Source: Teretinema sp942493045 (GTDB lineage Bacteria; Spirochaetota; Spirochaetia; Treponematales; Treponemataceae). From it: 64,000 bases of DNA. Shown here piece after piece: positions 16,915 to 25,232 of this stretch. Position 1 is the stretch's first letter, and the number at the start of each line of letters is the position of its first letter. Under the pieces are notes generated by a model. That model saw only the letters and a program-made list of their open reading frames with translations. It was not told where the DNA came from and ran no database searches. Location: assembly GCA_942493045.1 (NCBI GenBank), contig OW818665.1, positions 3,100,001 to 3,164,000 on the forward strand, given 5' to 3'. Position numbers and translations under genes: made by a program.

Positions 16915-17709
16915 GTGATCCGCTATTATCTGTCGCTGTATAAAGACTTTGTTTTGCAATACTGGAAAACACTGATGGCCTCCAAGGTTAACTTCTTTCT
17001 CGGTCTGGCGGCTTTCCTGGCCACTCAGGCCGGCGGGGTGCTGTTTCTGGTGTTCGTTTTTCAGGCTATTCCAAACCTGAATGGCTGGACGCTGCCGCAG
17101 CTGATGTTTATCTACGGCTTTGCCCAGTTGCCGCGCGGTATAGACCATCTGTTCGCCGATTACCTGTGGCTGTTTACCAACGTGACCATCGTGCAGGGCG
17201 ACTATGACCGCTATCTTTTGCGGCCCTTAAGCCCGCTGTTCCAGGTGATCGCCGAACGCTTTCAGGGCGACGCCCTCGGCGAGATTCTGGTGGGTATCAT
17301 CATATTGGTGATAGCGGTCGGGCAGCTGGCCCTGCCGTTCAGCCTGCTGAATGTGGCGCTGTTCATCGTGCTGGTGTTTGCCGGCGCCCTGATTTACACC
17401 TCGATCAAGCTGTTTTTCGCGTCGCTGGCTTTCTGGATCAAAGACAGTTTTCCGTTGCTGAACATCGCCTATATGTTTGCCGATTTTGCCAAGTATCCTG
17501 AAAACATCTACATGCGCCCGGTTTCAGTCTTTTTGTCATTTGTGCTGCCGTTTTCGTTTACGGCCTTTATACCGGCCAGCTGGTTCCTGGGAACCGGCAC
17601 CTGGCAGTGGACGATTCTGGGAACCTTGGTGGCGGCCCTAGTCAGCGCGACTATCGCCGGTCTGACCTGGAAGGCCGGTCAGAAAGTTTATGACAGCGCC
17701 GGAAATTAA
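16915..17709 (+). CDS. ABC-2 type exporter permease, second subunit
   Basis: The 264-residue permease starts with GTG 16915 preceded by GGGAGGC. It contains several transmembrane stretches and the segment GDYDRYLLRPLSPLFQVI, the counterpart of the motif in the preceding gene, so the two are related subunits of a heterodimeric channel (COG3694-like). It ends 20 bases before the ATPase gene. The three genes form a compact exporter operon; the transported substrate cannot be told from the sequence. Confidence 0.85.
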   Translation: MIRYYLSLYKDFVLQYWKTLMASKVNFFLGLAAFLATQAGGVLFLVFVFQAIPNLNGWTLPQLMFIYGFAQLPRGIDHLFADYLWLFTNVTIVQGDYDRYLLRPLSPLFQVIAERFQGDALGEILVGIIILVIAVGQLALPFSLLNVALFIVLVFAGALIYTSIKLFFASLAFWIKDSFPLLNIAYMFADFAKYPENIYMRPVSVFLSFVLPFSFTAFIPASWFLGTGTWQWTILGTLVAALVSATIAGLTWKAGQKVYDSAGN

Positions 17710-17729
17710 GGCATGCAAAGGGGAAGAAA

Positions 17730-18752
17730 ATGATCCATGTAAGTGAGCTGAAGAAGATTTTCCGCAGCCCGAAAATAGAGAGCGGTTTCGGCGGGGCGGT
17801 GAAAAGCCTGTTTTCCCGCAAGTTTGACGAAAAGGTGGCCGTGGACAATATCAGTTTTGATATCGCCGCCGGCGAGATTGTCGGCTACCTCGGCCCGAAC
17901 GGCGCCGGCAAATCCACCACCATTAAGATGGTTACCGGCATTTTGACCCCGGATGCCGGTTCGGTGGTTGTGGACGGCCGTATTCCCTACCAGGAGCGCA
18001 TCGCCAACGCCCAGCATATCGGCGTGGTCTTCGGCCAGCGCACCCAGCTGTGGTGGGACCTGCCGCTGACCGAGACCTTCGGGATACTGCGCAAGATGTA
18101 CCGAGTGCCGCAGGCGGTCTGGGATACCCGGCTGAAGCTACTACGCGAGGTGCTTGGCCTGGACGAGTTTATGGGCCGGACCGTGCGCACGCTCTCGCTC
18201 GGCCAGCGCATGCGCGCCGATCTGGCCGCGGCCATGGCTCACGCCCCCAAGGTGCTGTATCTGGACGAGCCGACTATCGGGTTGGACATTGTAGTTAAGG
18301 ATCAGATCCGCAAAGCTATCAAGGACTTCCGGGACGAGAACGGCATCACCGTGATGCTGACCACCCATGACATGGGCGATATCGAAGAACTGTGCCCGCG
18401 CATTCTGGTTATCGACCAGGGCAAGCTGATCTACGACGGCAGTATCGACTATCTGCGCGCCAAATACGGCACGATGCGCGAATTGCACCTGTCGGTACGT
18501 GACGGCAGCGAGCTGGACCTGCCGGCCCTTAAAGAAAGCCTGGCCCCCGGCGAAAAGGGTATTGAGCTTTCCATGCAGAATAATACGCTGGTGATTACCC
18601 ACGACTCCACCAGGGTCGATACGGTGCGCCTGATACCGGAAGCCCTGGCGCTGGTGCCGTCCCAGGATATCCGCATTCTGGAAACCCCGGTGGCCGAGAT
18701 TATCAAGCGCATCTACCGCGACGGCATGGGCGAGGGCGCGGTAAGGACTTGA
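17730..18752 (+). CDS. ABC exporter ATPase (COG4586-like)
   Basis: The 340-residue ATPase has Walker A GPNGAGKSTT, signature TLSLGQRMRADLAAAMAH, Walker B VLYLDEPTIGLDI and the switch histidine in LTTHDMGD. The N-terminal region before Walker A is long and includes FDEKVAVDNISFDIAAGE, and the region around the Q-loop contains GQRTQLWWDLP, both typical of the COG4586 group. A C-terminal domain of about 90 residues follows. A ribosome-binding site GGGGAAG precedes ATG 17730. It powers the two permeases upstream. Confidence 0.92.
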   Translation: MIHVSELKKIFRSPKIESGFGGAVKSLFSRKFDEKVAVDNISFDIAAGEIVGYLGPNGAGKSTTIKMVTGILTPDAGSVVVDGRIPYQERIANAQHIGVVFGQRTQLWWDLPLTETFGILRKMYRVPQAVWDTRLKLLREVLGLDEFMGRTVRTLSLGQRMRADLAAAMAHAPKVLYLDEPTIGLDIVVKDQIRKAIKDFRDENGITVMLTTHDMGDIEELCPRILVIDQGKLIYDGSIDYLRAKYGTMRELHLSVRDGSELDLPALKESLAPGEKGIELSMQNNTLVITHDSTRVDTVRLIPEALALVPSQDIRILETPVAEIIKRIYRDGMGEGAVRT

Positions 18753-18802
18753 GCGTAAAGCATCACTTCTGACCGGGCACCGGCAAATTTTCTGATTTTT
18801 CC

Positions 18803-18831
18803 TTGTTTTTCCACAGCGCAGAACCTAAACT
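18803..18831 (+). promoter_or_regulatory. Probable promoter of corrinoid/signalling operon, leaderless geometry
   Basis: TTGTTT (18803-18808), 17-base spacer, TAAACT (18826-18831). ATG 18838 begins six bases after the -10 box and has no Shine-Dalgarno sequence. This would drive the six-gene operon through 25194. Confidence 0.5.
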
Positions 18832-18837
18832 TGACTT

Positions 18838-19746
18838 ATGGCAGAAAGTGCGCTGAAAGCTTCGCAGAAAACCATTCTTCTCGTTGAGGACGACGCCATC
18901 ACCGCGCTGCTAACTGTTAAGCAGTTGCGCTGCGAAAATTATCAGGTGACGCATGAGCCCACCGGAGAATCTGCCATTGCTTTCGTGCGCGAAAATCCCG
19001 GGAAAATAGACCTGGTATTAATGGATATAGACCTTGGCGAAGGCCTGGACGGTACCGAGACGGCCCGGGAAATATTGAAAATCCGCGATATACCGATCCT
19101 TTTTCTGTCTTCTCATACCGAGAAAGCGGTGGTGGATAAAACCGAATCGATTTCCTCCTACGGTTACGTGGTCAAGGATTCCAGCTTTACGGTTCTGGAC
19201 GCCTCCATTAAGATGGCCTTTAAGCTGTTTGAGACTCGCAGTCTCTACTACAATACCTTTGAATATTCGATTAACGGGCTCTGCGTGCACCGGATGCTGT
19301 ATGACGCCAACGGCGAGGCCTGTGACTGTGAGTATCTGAAAGTGAATGCCGCGTTCGGAGAGCAGACGGGCGTAGACATCAGCGATTTAGTCGGGAAGAC
19401 GATTCGGGGACTCTACCCGGGTGAACAGGGGAAGGGCCTTTTAGAACTGTATCAACGGGTGCTTAGCGAAGGAACCCCTGTTCAGGAGGAACTTTTTTTT
19501 GATCCCCTGAAGCAATGGTTTCAGTTAAGCATTTTTCCCATGACCAATGATGAATTTACAGTTGTGGTAGAAAATATCAGCGCCCGCAAGCAAGCCGAGG
19601 AAGAACTCCGCAAAAAAATAGATGAAATGGAACGCTTCCAGCGTCTGACTGTCGATCGGGAAATCATGATGATCACCCTGAAACAGGAGATTAATGATTT
19701 GCAGCGCGAGCTCGGGAGAACTCCTACCTATGTCATCCGGAGTTAA
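18838..19746 (+). CDS. Response regulator receiver-PAS protein
   Basis: The 302-residue protein starts with a receiver domain (about 12-130): acidic pair VEDD, phospho-acceptor in LVLMDIDLG, Ser in LSSHT and the lysine in YVVKDS. A PAS-like domain (about 140-260) follows, including LKVNAAFGEQTGVD and FSLSIFP-like strands, and then a C-terminal coiled coil. There is no DNA-binding or enzymatic output, so it probably passes signals through protein contacts. It opens an operon whose next gene, three bases away, encodes a corrinoid protein. A kinase for it may be the one at 22023. Confidence 0.82.
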   Translation: MAESALKASQKTILLVEDDAITALLTVKQLRCENYQVTHEPTGESAIAFVRENPGKIDLVLMDIDLGEGLDGTETAREILKIRDIPILFLSSHTEKAVVDKTESISSYGYVVKDSSFTVLDASIKMAFKLFETRSLYYNTFEYSINGLCVHRMLYDANGEACDCEYLKVNAAFGEQTGVDISDLVGKTIRGLYPGEQGKGLLELYQRVLSEGTPVQEELFFDPLKQWFQLSIFPMTNDEFTVVVENISARKQAEEELRKKIDEMERFQRLTVDREIMMITLKQEINDLQRELGRTPTYVIRS

Positions 19747-19749
19747 GCT

Positions 19750-20433
19750 ATGAGTAATCCCGTAAGCGAAACTGACAGGGAGCGGGTGTCCTCGGCCTTA
19801 TTCGAGTACATGCTTTCCGGTGAGGCCGATGCGGCCATGACGTTGGTGCGGGACTGGGCCGCGCGGCACGGGTTCAAAAATACGATCGCGGACATCCTGG
19901 AACCGGCTTTAGCCGAGGTCGGGCGCCGCTGGGAAAAGGAACAGATCAGTCTGGCAGCCGGCTACCTGGCCGGTAAAATCGCCGAGGACACCCTTACCCT
20001 GGCTGCCGAAAACAGTGAACCTCTGGCCGGGGATCAGGGCATCGCGGTGATCGGAAACATTGAGGACGATTACCATTCACTGGGCCGGAAGCTGGTTGGT
20101 GTTTTTTTGCGGACTGCCGGTTGGATTGTCATTGATCTGGGCAATGATGTTGAGCCGTCCGCCTTTGTTGACGCGGCGCAGCGCAACCGGGCCGACGTGA
20201 TCGGCGTATCCGCCATGATGTATTCCACCGCCCGCAAGATATTTGAGGTGCGTCAGAAACTGGATGATCTCGCTCTTACTAAACGGATTAAACTGGCGGT
20301 CGGCGGCGCGGTCTTTAAAATCCACCCGGAACTGGTTGATGAAGTCGGCGGCGACGGTACAGCCGCCAACGCCGTGGATGTCCCGGCCCTGTTTCAGCGT
20401 CTCAGGGAAGAGTCCGCCCATGACCTCTCTTGA
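19750..20433 (+). CDS. Corrinoid (B12-binding) protein of MtaC/MtbC type
   Basis: The 227-residue protein has a helical cap domain (about 10-90, including the LEPALAEVGRRWEKEQIS stretch typical of the family) and a B12-binding Rossmann-like domain with the signature D-Y-H-S-L-G, His near 109, which ligates cobalt from below. Downstream are the usual GWIVIDLGNDVEPS and VIGVSAMMYST segments. In known methyltransferase systems such proteins carry a methyl group between substrate- and cofactor-specific enzymes. Here the partner at 20420 overlaps by 14 bases. No substrate-specific MtaB/MttB-type enzyme is seen in the window. A sensory use of the methyl-corrinoid is possible because signalling genes surround it. 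Confidence 0.88.
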   Translation: MSNPVSETDRERVSSALFEYMLSGEADAAMTLVRDWAARHGFKNTIADILEPALAEVGRRWEKEQISLAAGYLAGKIAEDTLTLAAENSEPLAGDQGIAVIGNIEDDYHSLGRKLVGVFLRTAGWIVIDLGNDVEPSAFVDAAQRNRADVIGVSAMMYSTARKIFEVRQKLDDLALTKRIKLAVGGAVFKIHPELVDEVGGDGTAANAVDVPALFQRLREESAHDLS

Positions 20434-21442
20434 GCGGATTATGGCCGCGCTCGGCGGTCAAGAACAGGACAGACCTCCCTTTACCCTGACCATGAGTCTG
20501 TATGGTTCGCGTCTGACAGACTGCCCGCTGGACGAATATTATTCGCGAAGCGCCTGTTATGCCTCCGGTCAGCAGGCTGTCTATGAGCTCTGCCGGCCCG
20601 ATATTCTGTTCGGGCCCTTTGCTCTGGCTTTGGAAGCCGCGGCTTTCGGCGGTGAGCTGTTTCAGGGTCAGGGCAGCCCTCCCTTTTTGAAAAAACCGCC
20701 GGCGCGGAGCGTTTCCGATTGTTTAAAATTGGAGTTGCCGGATATCGATTCAAATACCCGTCTTTGTTTTATCCGCGAGTCCATCAGCCTGTTGGCCGCG
20801 CGCTATAAAAACAGCGTGCCGGTATGCGGGATTGTTGTCTCTCCCGTGGATTTACCCCTGCTACTGATGGGCGTGGACGCCTGGTTGGACACCCTGATCA
20901 ACCATCCGGAACAGGCCGCGCAGATTCTGGAAAAGACCGGCGCTCATTTTGTGGCCTGGGCCAATGCCCAGCTGTCCGACGGCGCTTCCTTTATCGCCGT
21001 ACCGATGGAATGCGTCAATCCGGCGCTGCTGTTTCGTAAAATCATCAAAGACACACTGCTTCCGGCTATCTCCGCCGCCTTTGCCCGGGTTAAGGGTCCG
21101 ATTATTTTTCATCATGGCGGCAACCGGCTCGGAGCTTACTTAGCGGATTACCTTGATCTGCCGAACGTCGCCGGTTTCGCGCTGGATCAGCGGGATTCAT
21201 TTGATGAAGCCCGCCGGATTGTCGGCGCGCGACGGCTGCTGCTGGGAAATATCAATGGACCGGCGCTGCATGCCGGAAGCGACGAACAGGTTTTGGAGAA
21301 GGTGCGCGCGCTCTGCGCCAACCGCCGCCCCGATCCGGCCTGGATCTTCGCGTCTTCAGGGGCTGATATCAGTATACAGACACCGCCGGCTCGCGTGAGG
21401 GCCATTGCCGATACTGTTCGGGGTCTGGCGGGGTGGCAATGA
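20420..21442 (+). CDS. Uroporphyrinogen-decarboxylase-fold methyltransferase homologue (MtaA/CmuA-like)
   Basis: ATG 20420, overlapping the corrinoid gene, is preferred over in-frame starts further upstream because it begins the conserved TSLERIMAALGG segment. The 340-residue protein follows the URO-D/MtaA layout, which transfers methyl groups to or from corrinoid proteins. In MtaA-type enzymes a zinc site is formed by an H-x-C motif and a later Cys. The corresponding positions here read IFHHGGN and FASSGADI, so both cysteines appear to be replaced by Gly and Ala. Thiol activation through zinc would therefore be lost, and the protein may use another acceptor or act as a sensor. This is my alignment by eye. 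Confidence 0.8.
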   Translation: MTSLERIMAALGGQEQDRPPFTLTMSLYGSRLTDCPLDEYYSRSACYASGQQAVYELCRPDILFGPFALALEAAAFGGELFQGQGSPPFLKKPPARSVSDCLKLELPDIDSNTRLCFIRESISLLAARYKNSVPVCGIVVSPVDLPLLLMGVDAWLDTLINHPEQAAQILEKTGAHFVAWANAQLSDGASFIAVPMECVNPALLFRKIIKDTLLPAISAAFARVKGPIIFHHGGNRLGAYLADYLDLPNVAGFALDQRDSFDEARRIVGARRLLLGNINGPALHAGSDEQVLEKVRALCANRRPDPAWIFASSGADISIQTPPARVRAIADTVRGLAGWQ

Positions 21443-22023
21443 AAGCCGTCGCGGTACTCAGTTGTTCCGTGCTGCGCGCGGAGGTAGAAGCCATCCTGGC
21501 CGAGGATTATCCGGATATTCAGCCGGTTTTTCTGGATTCGCGGCTGCACATGCATCCGGCCGCGTTGCAGGAACGGCTGGAGGACAGCCTCTCGCGGCGG
21601 GCCCTTCCCACCTTGGTGCTCTACGGCGACTGCGGCACGGATATGCGCAAGATTGACAAGTGCTCCGGTTGTGTACGCCCGAAGACGGTGAATTGCTGCG
21701 AACTGATGGCCGGACACGAGCTGTACCTGTCGCTACGTAACAGTCAGGCCTTTGTCCTGCTTCCGGAATGGACTGTACGGTGGAAAGAAATTTTCCAGAA
21801 GGACCTTGGTTTTTCCGATGAGAAGCTGGCGCGCTCCTTTATGCATGAGTACCGCCATTCGCTGGTTTATCTTGATACGGGGGTAACAGAGATTCCCCAT
21901 AAAACTCTCCAGGATATTGAAGCTTTTTTCGCGATGCCTGTATCGATTGTGAAGGTGGGGCTGGAGCCGCTGCGGGCTTACATCCGGCAGGCGGTCGAAA
22001 AACTGCGCGAGGATTGTCTCTGA
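21439..22023 (+). CDS. DUF1638 family protein
   Basis: ATG 21439 overlaps the preceding stop as ATGA; a GTG at 21433 is less likely. The 194-residue protein shows the DUF1638 pattern: a start like AVLSCSVLRAEVE, then LVLYGDCGTDMRKIDKCSGC, a Cys-rich part KTVNCCELMAG, and LPEWTVRWKEIF. DUF1638 proteins commonly sit beside corrinoid protein/URO-D methyltransferase genes in methylotrophic archaea and anaerobic bacteria, but their reaction is not established. The cysteine cluster suggests metal binding, perhaps supplying the thiols missing from the URO-D partner; that last idea is only inference. Confidence 0.85.
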   Translation: MKAVAVLSCSVLRAEVEAILAEDYPDIQPVFLDSRLHMHPAALQERLEDSLSRRALPTLVLYGDCGTDMRKIDKCSGCVRPKTVNCCELMAGHELYLSLRNSQAFVLLPEWTVRWKEIFQKDLGFSDEKLARSFMHEYRHSLVYLDTGVTEIPHKTLQDIEAFFAMPVSIVKVGLEPLRAYIRQAVEKLREDCL

Positions 22024-23660
22024 TGGGCGGAACCCGGCTGAACCAAATTCTGCAAAATGATCTGCTGGTAAATATTCTGAAATATAGCGAGGATATCGGT
22101 AAGTGCGCCAAGCAGCTTACTACCCAGATTCGTGAAATTATCGGCGCCCGGCTGGTAACGCTGATCGAGGCGCACGGGATCAATGATTTCAGTATCGCCG
22201 GAACCTGTCCCGAACGTCGCCGGAGTTTTCTGGAAACCAGGGACGGCGAAGAGTTGATCCGGCACTGTCTGGCCTTGCAGGCGCCCGAAACCATCTTCCC
22301 CGGTAACGGTCCGGCCGGTGTAAGACTGGCGGAGCTGGGGATGGGTCCATCCTTTGTGGTTCCCTTGTCGCACCGTGATAAAAACCTTGGTGTACTGCTG
22401 GTACTGGATATGATCGAGCTGCATAATACCGGCGCTATTCTGGAAGGACTGAAAAACGTTTCCTCGGTGCTTTCCCTGATAATGTATAATTCCTTTTTAT
22501 ACCGGAATATGGAAGATCTCGTCGCCCAGAAAACCGCGGCCCTGCGGCAGAGTGAAGAACTCTACCGGTTGCTTTTTAGCAATGCCGGGGACGCTATAAT
22601 GATTTTTGACAGCGGGGGAAACGCTTTGGACGCCAATCGGGCTGCGCTCGATATGCTGGAATACTCCAAAGACGAGCTGTTAACCATGAATTCGATGGCC
22701 TTGAATGCGCCGGAAGAGCAGCCTGCGGTAAGTGAGCGCCGTTCTCATTTGAAGAAAACCGGGTCTCATTTCTTTGAGACTGTGCTGCTCACGAAAAGCG
22801 GTCGGCGGGTTCCGGTAGAGGTCAGCGCCGGGTATTTTGAACAGCAGGGCAAAGGCCTTGCTCTCACGGTTTCCCGCGATGTCAGCGAGCGGAAACGCCT
22901 GGAGGAGTACCGGCTGGCCCGTGAGGCGGCCGAGGCGGCCAGTCTCGCGAAATCAGTTTTTCTTTCATACATGACGCATGAACTGCGTACACCGCTTAAC
23001 TCGGTGATTGTGCTCACCGGTGTATTGAGCCGCAGGCTTCTTGGAAAGATTCCGGAGGAGGAGTATGGCTATCTGGAGGTTATTGACCGTAACGGCAAGC
23101 ACCTGCTGGATTTTATCAACAATATTCTTTCGCTCTCGCGCATTGAAGCCGGACGTGAAGAATTGGTAACGGAAGAATTTCACTTGGAGGGAGTGGCCCG
23201 CGAACTTGTGGAACTGCTCCGGCCTCAAGCTGAGCTGAAGGGCCTGACCTTGGAGTTGAGTATTATCGGGCCTCTTCCACCACTCATTTCTGACCGACAG
23301 AAATGCCGGCATATTCTACAGAATCTCCTGGCCAACGCCGTTAAGTTTACGGAACACGGCGGCGTCTCGGTTGCGGTGGAGCAGGTCGGTACCGGGCTGT
23401 CTGTGGCCGTGACCGACACGGGTATCGGCATCGACAGCGCCTTTCTGCCCTTTGTCTTTGATGAATTCCGGCAGGCCGACAACAGTATTGCCCGGGCCTA
23501 CGGAGGAACCGGGTTGGGATTATCGATAGCTAAAAAATACGCGGAACTGCTGCAAGGTGATATACTGGTACGCAGTACGAGTGGTGAGGGCTCTACCTTT
23601 ATTTTTACCGTACCGCTGCGGTTAGACGCGTCAGGAGAGGATTCTAAACATGAAAACTAA
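22023..23660 (+). CDS. GAF-PAS sensor histidine kinase
   Basis: ATG 22023 overlaps the previous stop (TGATG). The 545-residue protein contains a GAF-like domain (about 15-165), a coiled coil, a PAS domain (about 180-295; ALRQSEELYRLLFSNAGDAIMIF and IFD-type core), a HisKA domain with phospho-acceptor in YMTHELRTPLNS (His about 319), and a HATPase domain with NLLANAVKFTE, DTGIGI and GGTGLGLSIAKKY. No membrane segments are visible, so it senses an internal signal. It is embedded in the corrinoid operon, and its coding end overlaps the next response regulator by 11 bases, which is its likely phospho-partner. Confidence 0.92.
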   Translation: MGGTRLNQILQNDLLVNILKYSEDIGKCAKQLTTQIREIIGARLVTLIEAHGINDFSIAGTCPERRRSFLETRDGEELIRHCLALQAPETIFPGNGPAGVRLAELGMGPSFVVPLSHRDKNLGVLLVLDMIELHNTGAILEGLKNVSSVLSLIMYNSFLYRNMEDLVAQKTAALRQSEELYRLLFSNAGDAIMIFDSGGNALDANRAALDMLEYSKDELLTMNSMALNAPEEQPAVSERRSHLKKTGSHFFETVLLTKSGRRVPVEVSAGYFEQQGKGLALTVSRDVSERKRLEEYRLAREAAEAASLAKSVFLSYMTHELRTPLNSVIVLTGVLSRRLLGKIPEEEYGYLEVIDRNGKHLLDFINNILSLSRIEAGREELVTEEFHLEGVARELVELLRPQAELKGLTLELSIIGPLPPLISDRQKCRHILQNLLANAVKFTEHGGVSVAVEQVGTGLSVAVTDTGIGIDSAFLPFVFDEFRQADNSIARAYGGTGLGLSIAKKYAELLQGDILVRSTSGEGSTFIFTVPLRLDASGEDSKHEN

Positions 23661-25194
23661 ATTTTTGCTTATTGACGATATACAGGATAATCTGATCAGC
23701 CTGCAGGCGGTATTAAAAGACGCTTTTCCGGACGCCGAGGTTTGCACCGCGCGGAACGGTTCCGACGGCCTGCGCATCGCCCGCTCCGAGGATCCGGATG
23801 TCATCCTGCTGGATATTATTATGCCGGGGATGGACGGTTTTGAGGTATGCCGCAAACTCAAAGATGACTCCACTCTGCGTGAAATTCCGGTAGTAATACT
23901 TACCGCGCTTCAGGAAACGAAAGAAAACCGGATGAAGGCCCTGGAGGCCGGAGCGGAAGCCTTTCTTTCCAAGCCGGTGGAGATTGTAGAATTAACCGTG
24001 CAACTGCGGGCCATGCTGCGTATCCGGCAGGGTAACCTGAAGCAACGTGATGAGAAGGACCGCCTGTCTGAGCTCGTCGCCAATAAAACCGCTGATCTGC
24101 AAAAAAGTCAGATTGCCCTGCTCAATCTGCTGGATGACCTGAAGGCCGAAAACGAGAACCGCCGCAAGACCGAAAAGCAGCTGCGGGAGAGCTCAGTGTT
24201 GCTGAATACGGTTATGGAAAACCTGCCCGTTGGTATCGCGGTGAACACCATCGACGAAATCGTGAGTTTCGAATATAAGAATGAAAACTTTTTAAAGTAC
24301 TATCGGATCACGGAAGACAGTCTCAGGGAGAAGGGCAGTTTCTGGGCCGCGGTGTATGAAGATGAAACCCTGCGGTCGGAGATGATGAAGCGGGTTCTGG
24401 AAGACTGCGCTTCCGGCGATCCGCGCCGCATGAGCTGGGAAGACATTCCGATCGCTCGAGACGGGAAGACTTCCTATGTCAGCGCCCGTAACGTACCGAT
24501 ACCGGGTAAGCCGCTGATGATTTCCACTGTGTGGGATGTTACCGAGCACATTCAAGCCCGGGACGACAATATCCGCAGCGTTCAGCAGCTGCGCAAAACG
24601 CTGGCCGCCATCGTGCAGGCTATGTCAATCACGGTAGAAATACGCGACCCCTACACCGCCGGCCATCAGCGTCGTGTGGCGGCCCTGTCCCGGGCGATCG
24701 CCGTGCAGATGGGTTTGTCCGCCGAACAGATTGAGGGCTTGACCATGGCCGCTCAAATACACGACCTCGGAAAAATCTCCGTGCCGGCGGAGCTGTTGAG
24801 CATGCCCCGCAAGTTGACCGGCATCGAGTTCAGCCTGATAAAAACACACTCGCAGTCCGGTTATGACATATTAAAGGATATTGATTTCCCCTGGCCCATC
24901 GCCAGAATCATTCTGGAACACCACGAGAAATCAGACGGGTCCGGGTATCCGAACGGCTTACAGCGTGACGAGATTCTGATCGAGTCGCAGATTCTGACGG
25001 TGGCCGATATTGTGGAAGCTATCGCCTCGCATCGCCCGTACCGTCCGGCTTTGGGAATCGGCGTCGCGCTGGAGGAGATCTCCGGAAAATCCGGCGTCTG
25101 CTATACGCGGGATGTGGTGGAGGCCTGTCTGTGCCTGTTTCGGGAAAACCGCTTTGAGTTCAGTGAGGGCAATAGCGACGTTCCCGGAAATTAA
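23650..25194 (+). CDS. Response regulator with PAS and HD-GYP output
   Basis: The 514-residue protein has a receiver domain (about 1-120; LIDD, phospho-acceptor in VILLDIIMPG, ILTALQ, LSKPVE), a coiled coil, a PAS-like domain (about 175-300) and a C-terminal HD-GYP domain. The last includes TAGHQRRVAALSRAIA, AQIHDLGKISVPAELL, and EHHEKSDGSGYPNGL with signature residues present. It probably hydrolyses cyclic di-GMP when phosphorylated by the kinase encoded just upstream. It is the last gene of the 18838-25194 operon and converges on the aminopeptidase gene. There is no visible terminator in the 38-base gap. Confidence 0.9.
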   Translation: MKTKFLLIDDIQDNLISLQAVLKDAFPDAEVCTARNGSDGLRIARSEDPDVILLDIIMPGMDGFEVCRKLKDDSTLREIPVVILTALQETKENRMKALEAGAEAFLSKPVEIVELTVQLRAMLRIRQGNLKQRDEKDRLSELVANKTADLQKSQIALLNLLDDLKAENENRRKTEKQLRESSVLLNTVMENLPVGIAVNTIDEIVSFEYKNENFLKYYRITEDSLREKGSFWAAVYEDETLRSEMMKRVLEDCASGDPRRMSWEDIPIARDGKTSYVSARNVPIPGKPLMISTVWDVTEHIQARDDNIRSVQQLRKTLAAIVQAMSITVEIRDPYTAGHQRRVAALSRAIAVQMGLSAEQIEGLTMAAQIHDLGKISVPAELLSMPRKLTGIEFSLIKTHSQSGYDILKDIDFPWPIARIILEHHEKSDGSGYPNGLQRDEILIESQILTVADIVEAIASHRPYRPALGIGVALEEISGKSGVCYTRDVVEACLCLFRENRFEFSEGNSDVPGN

Positions 25195-25232
25195 CTGCTT
25201 CGACTGTTCGCGTGTCGCGGCGGCCTGTTTGC

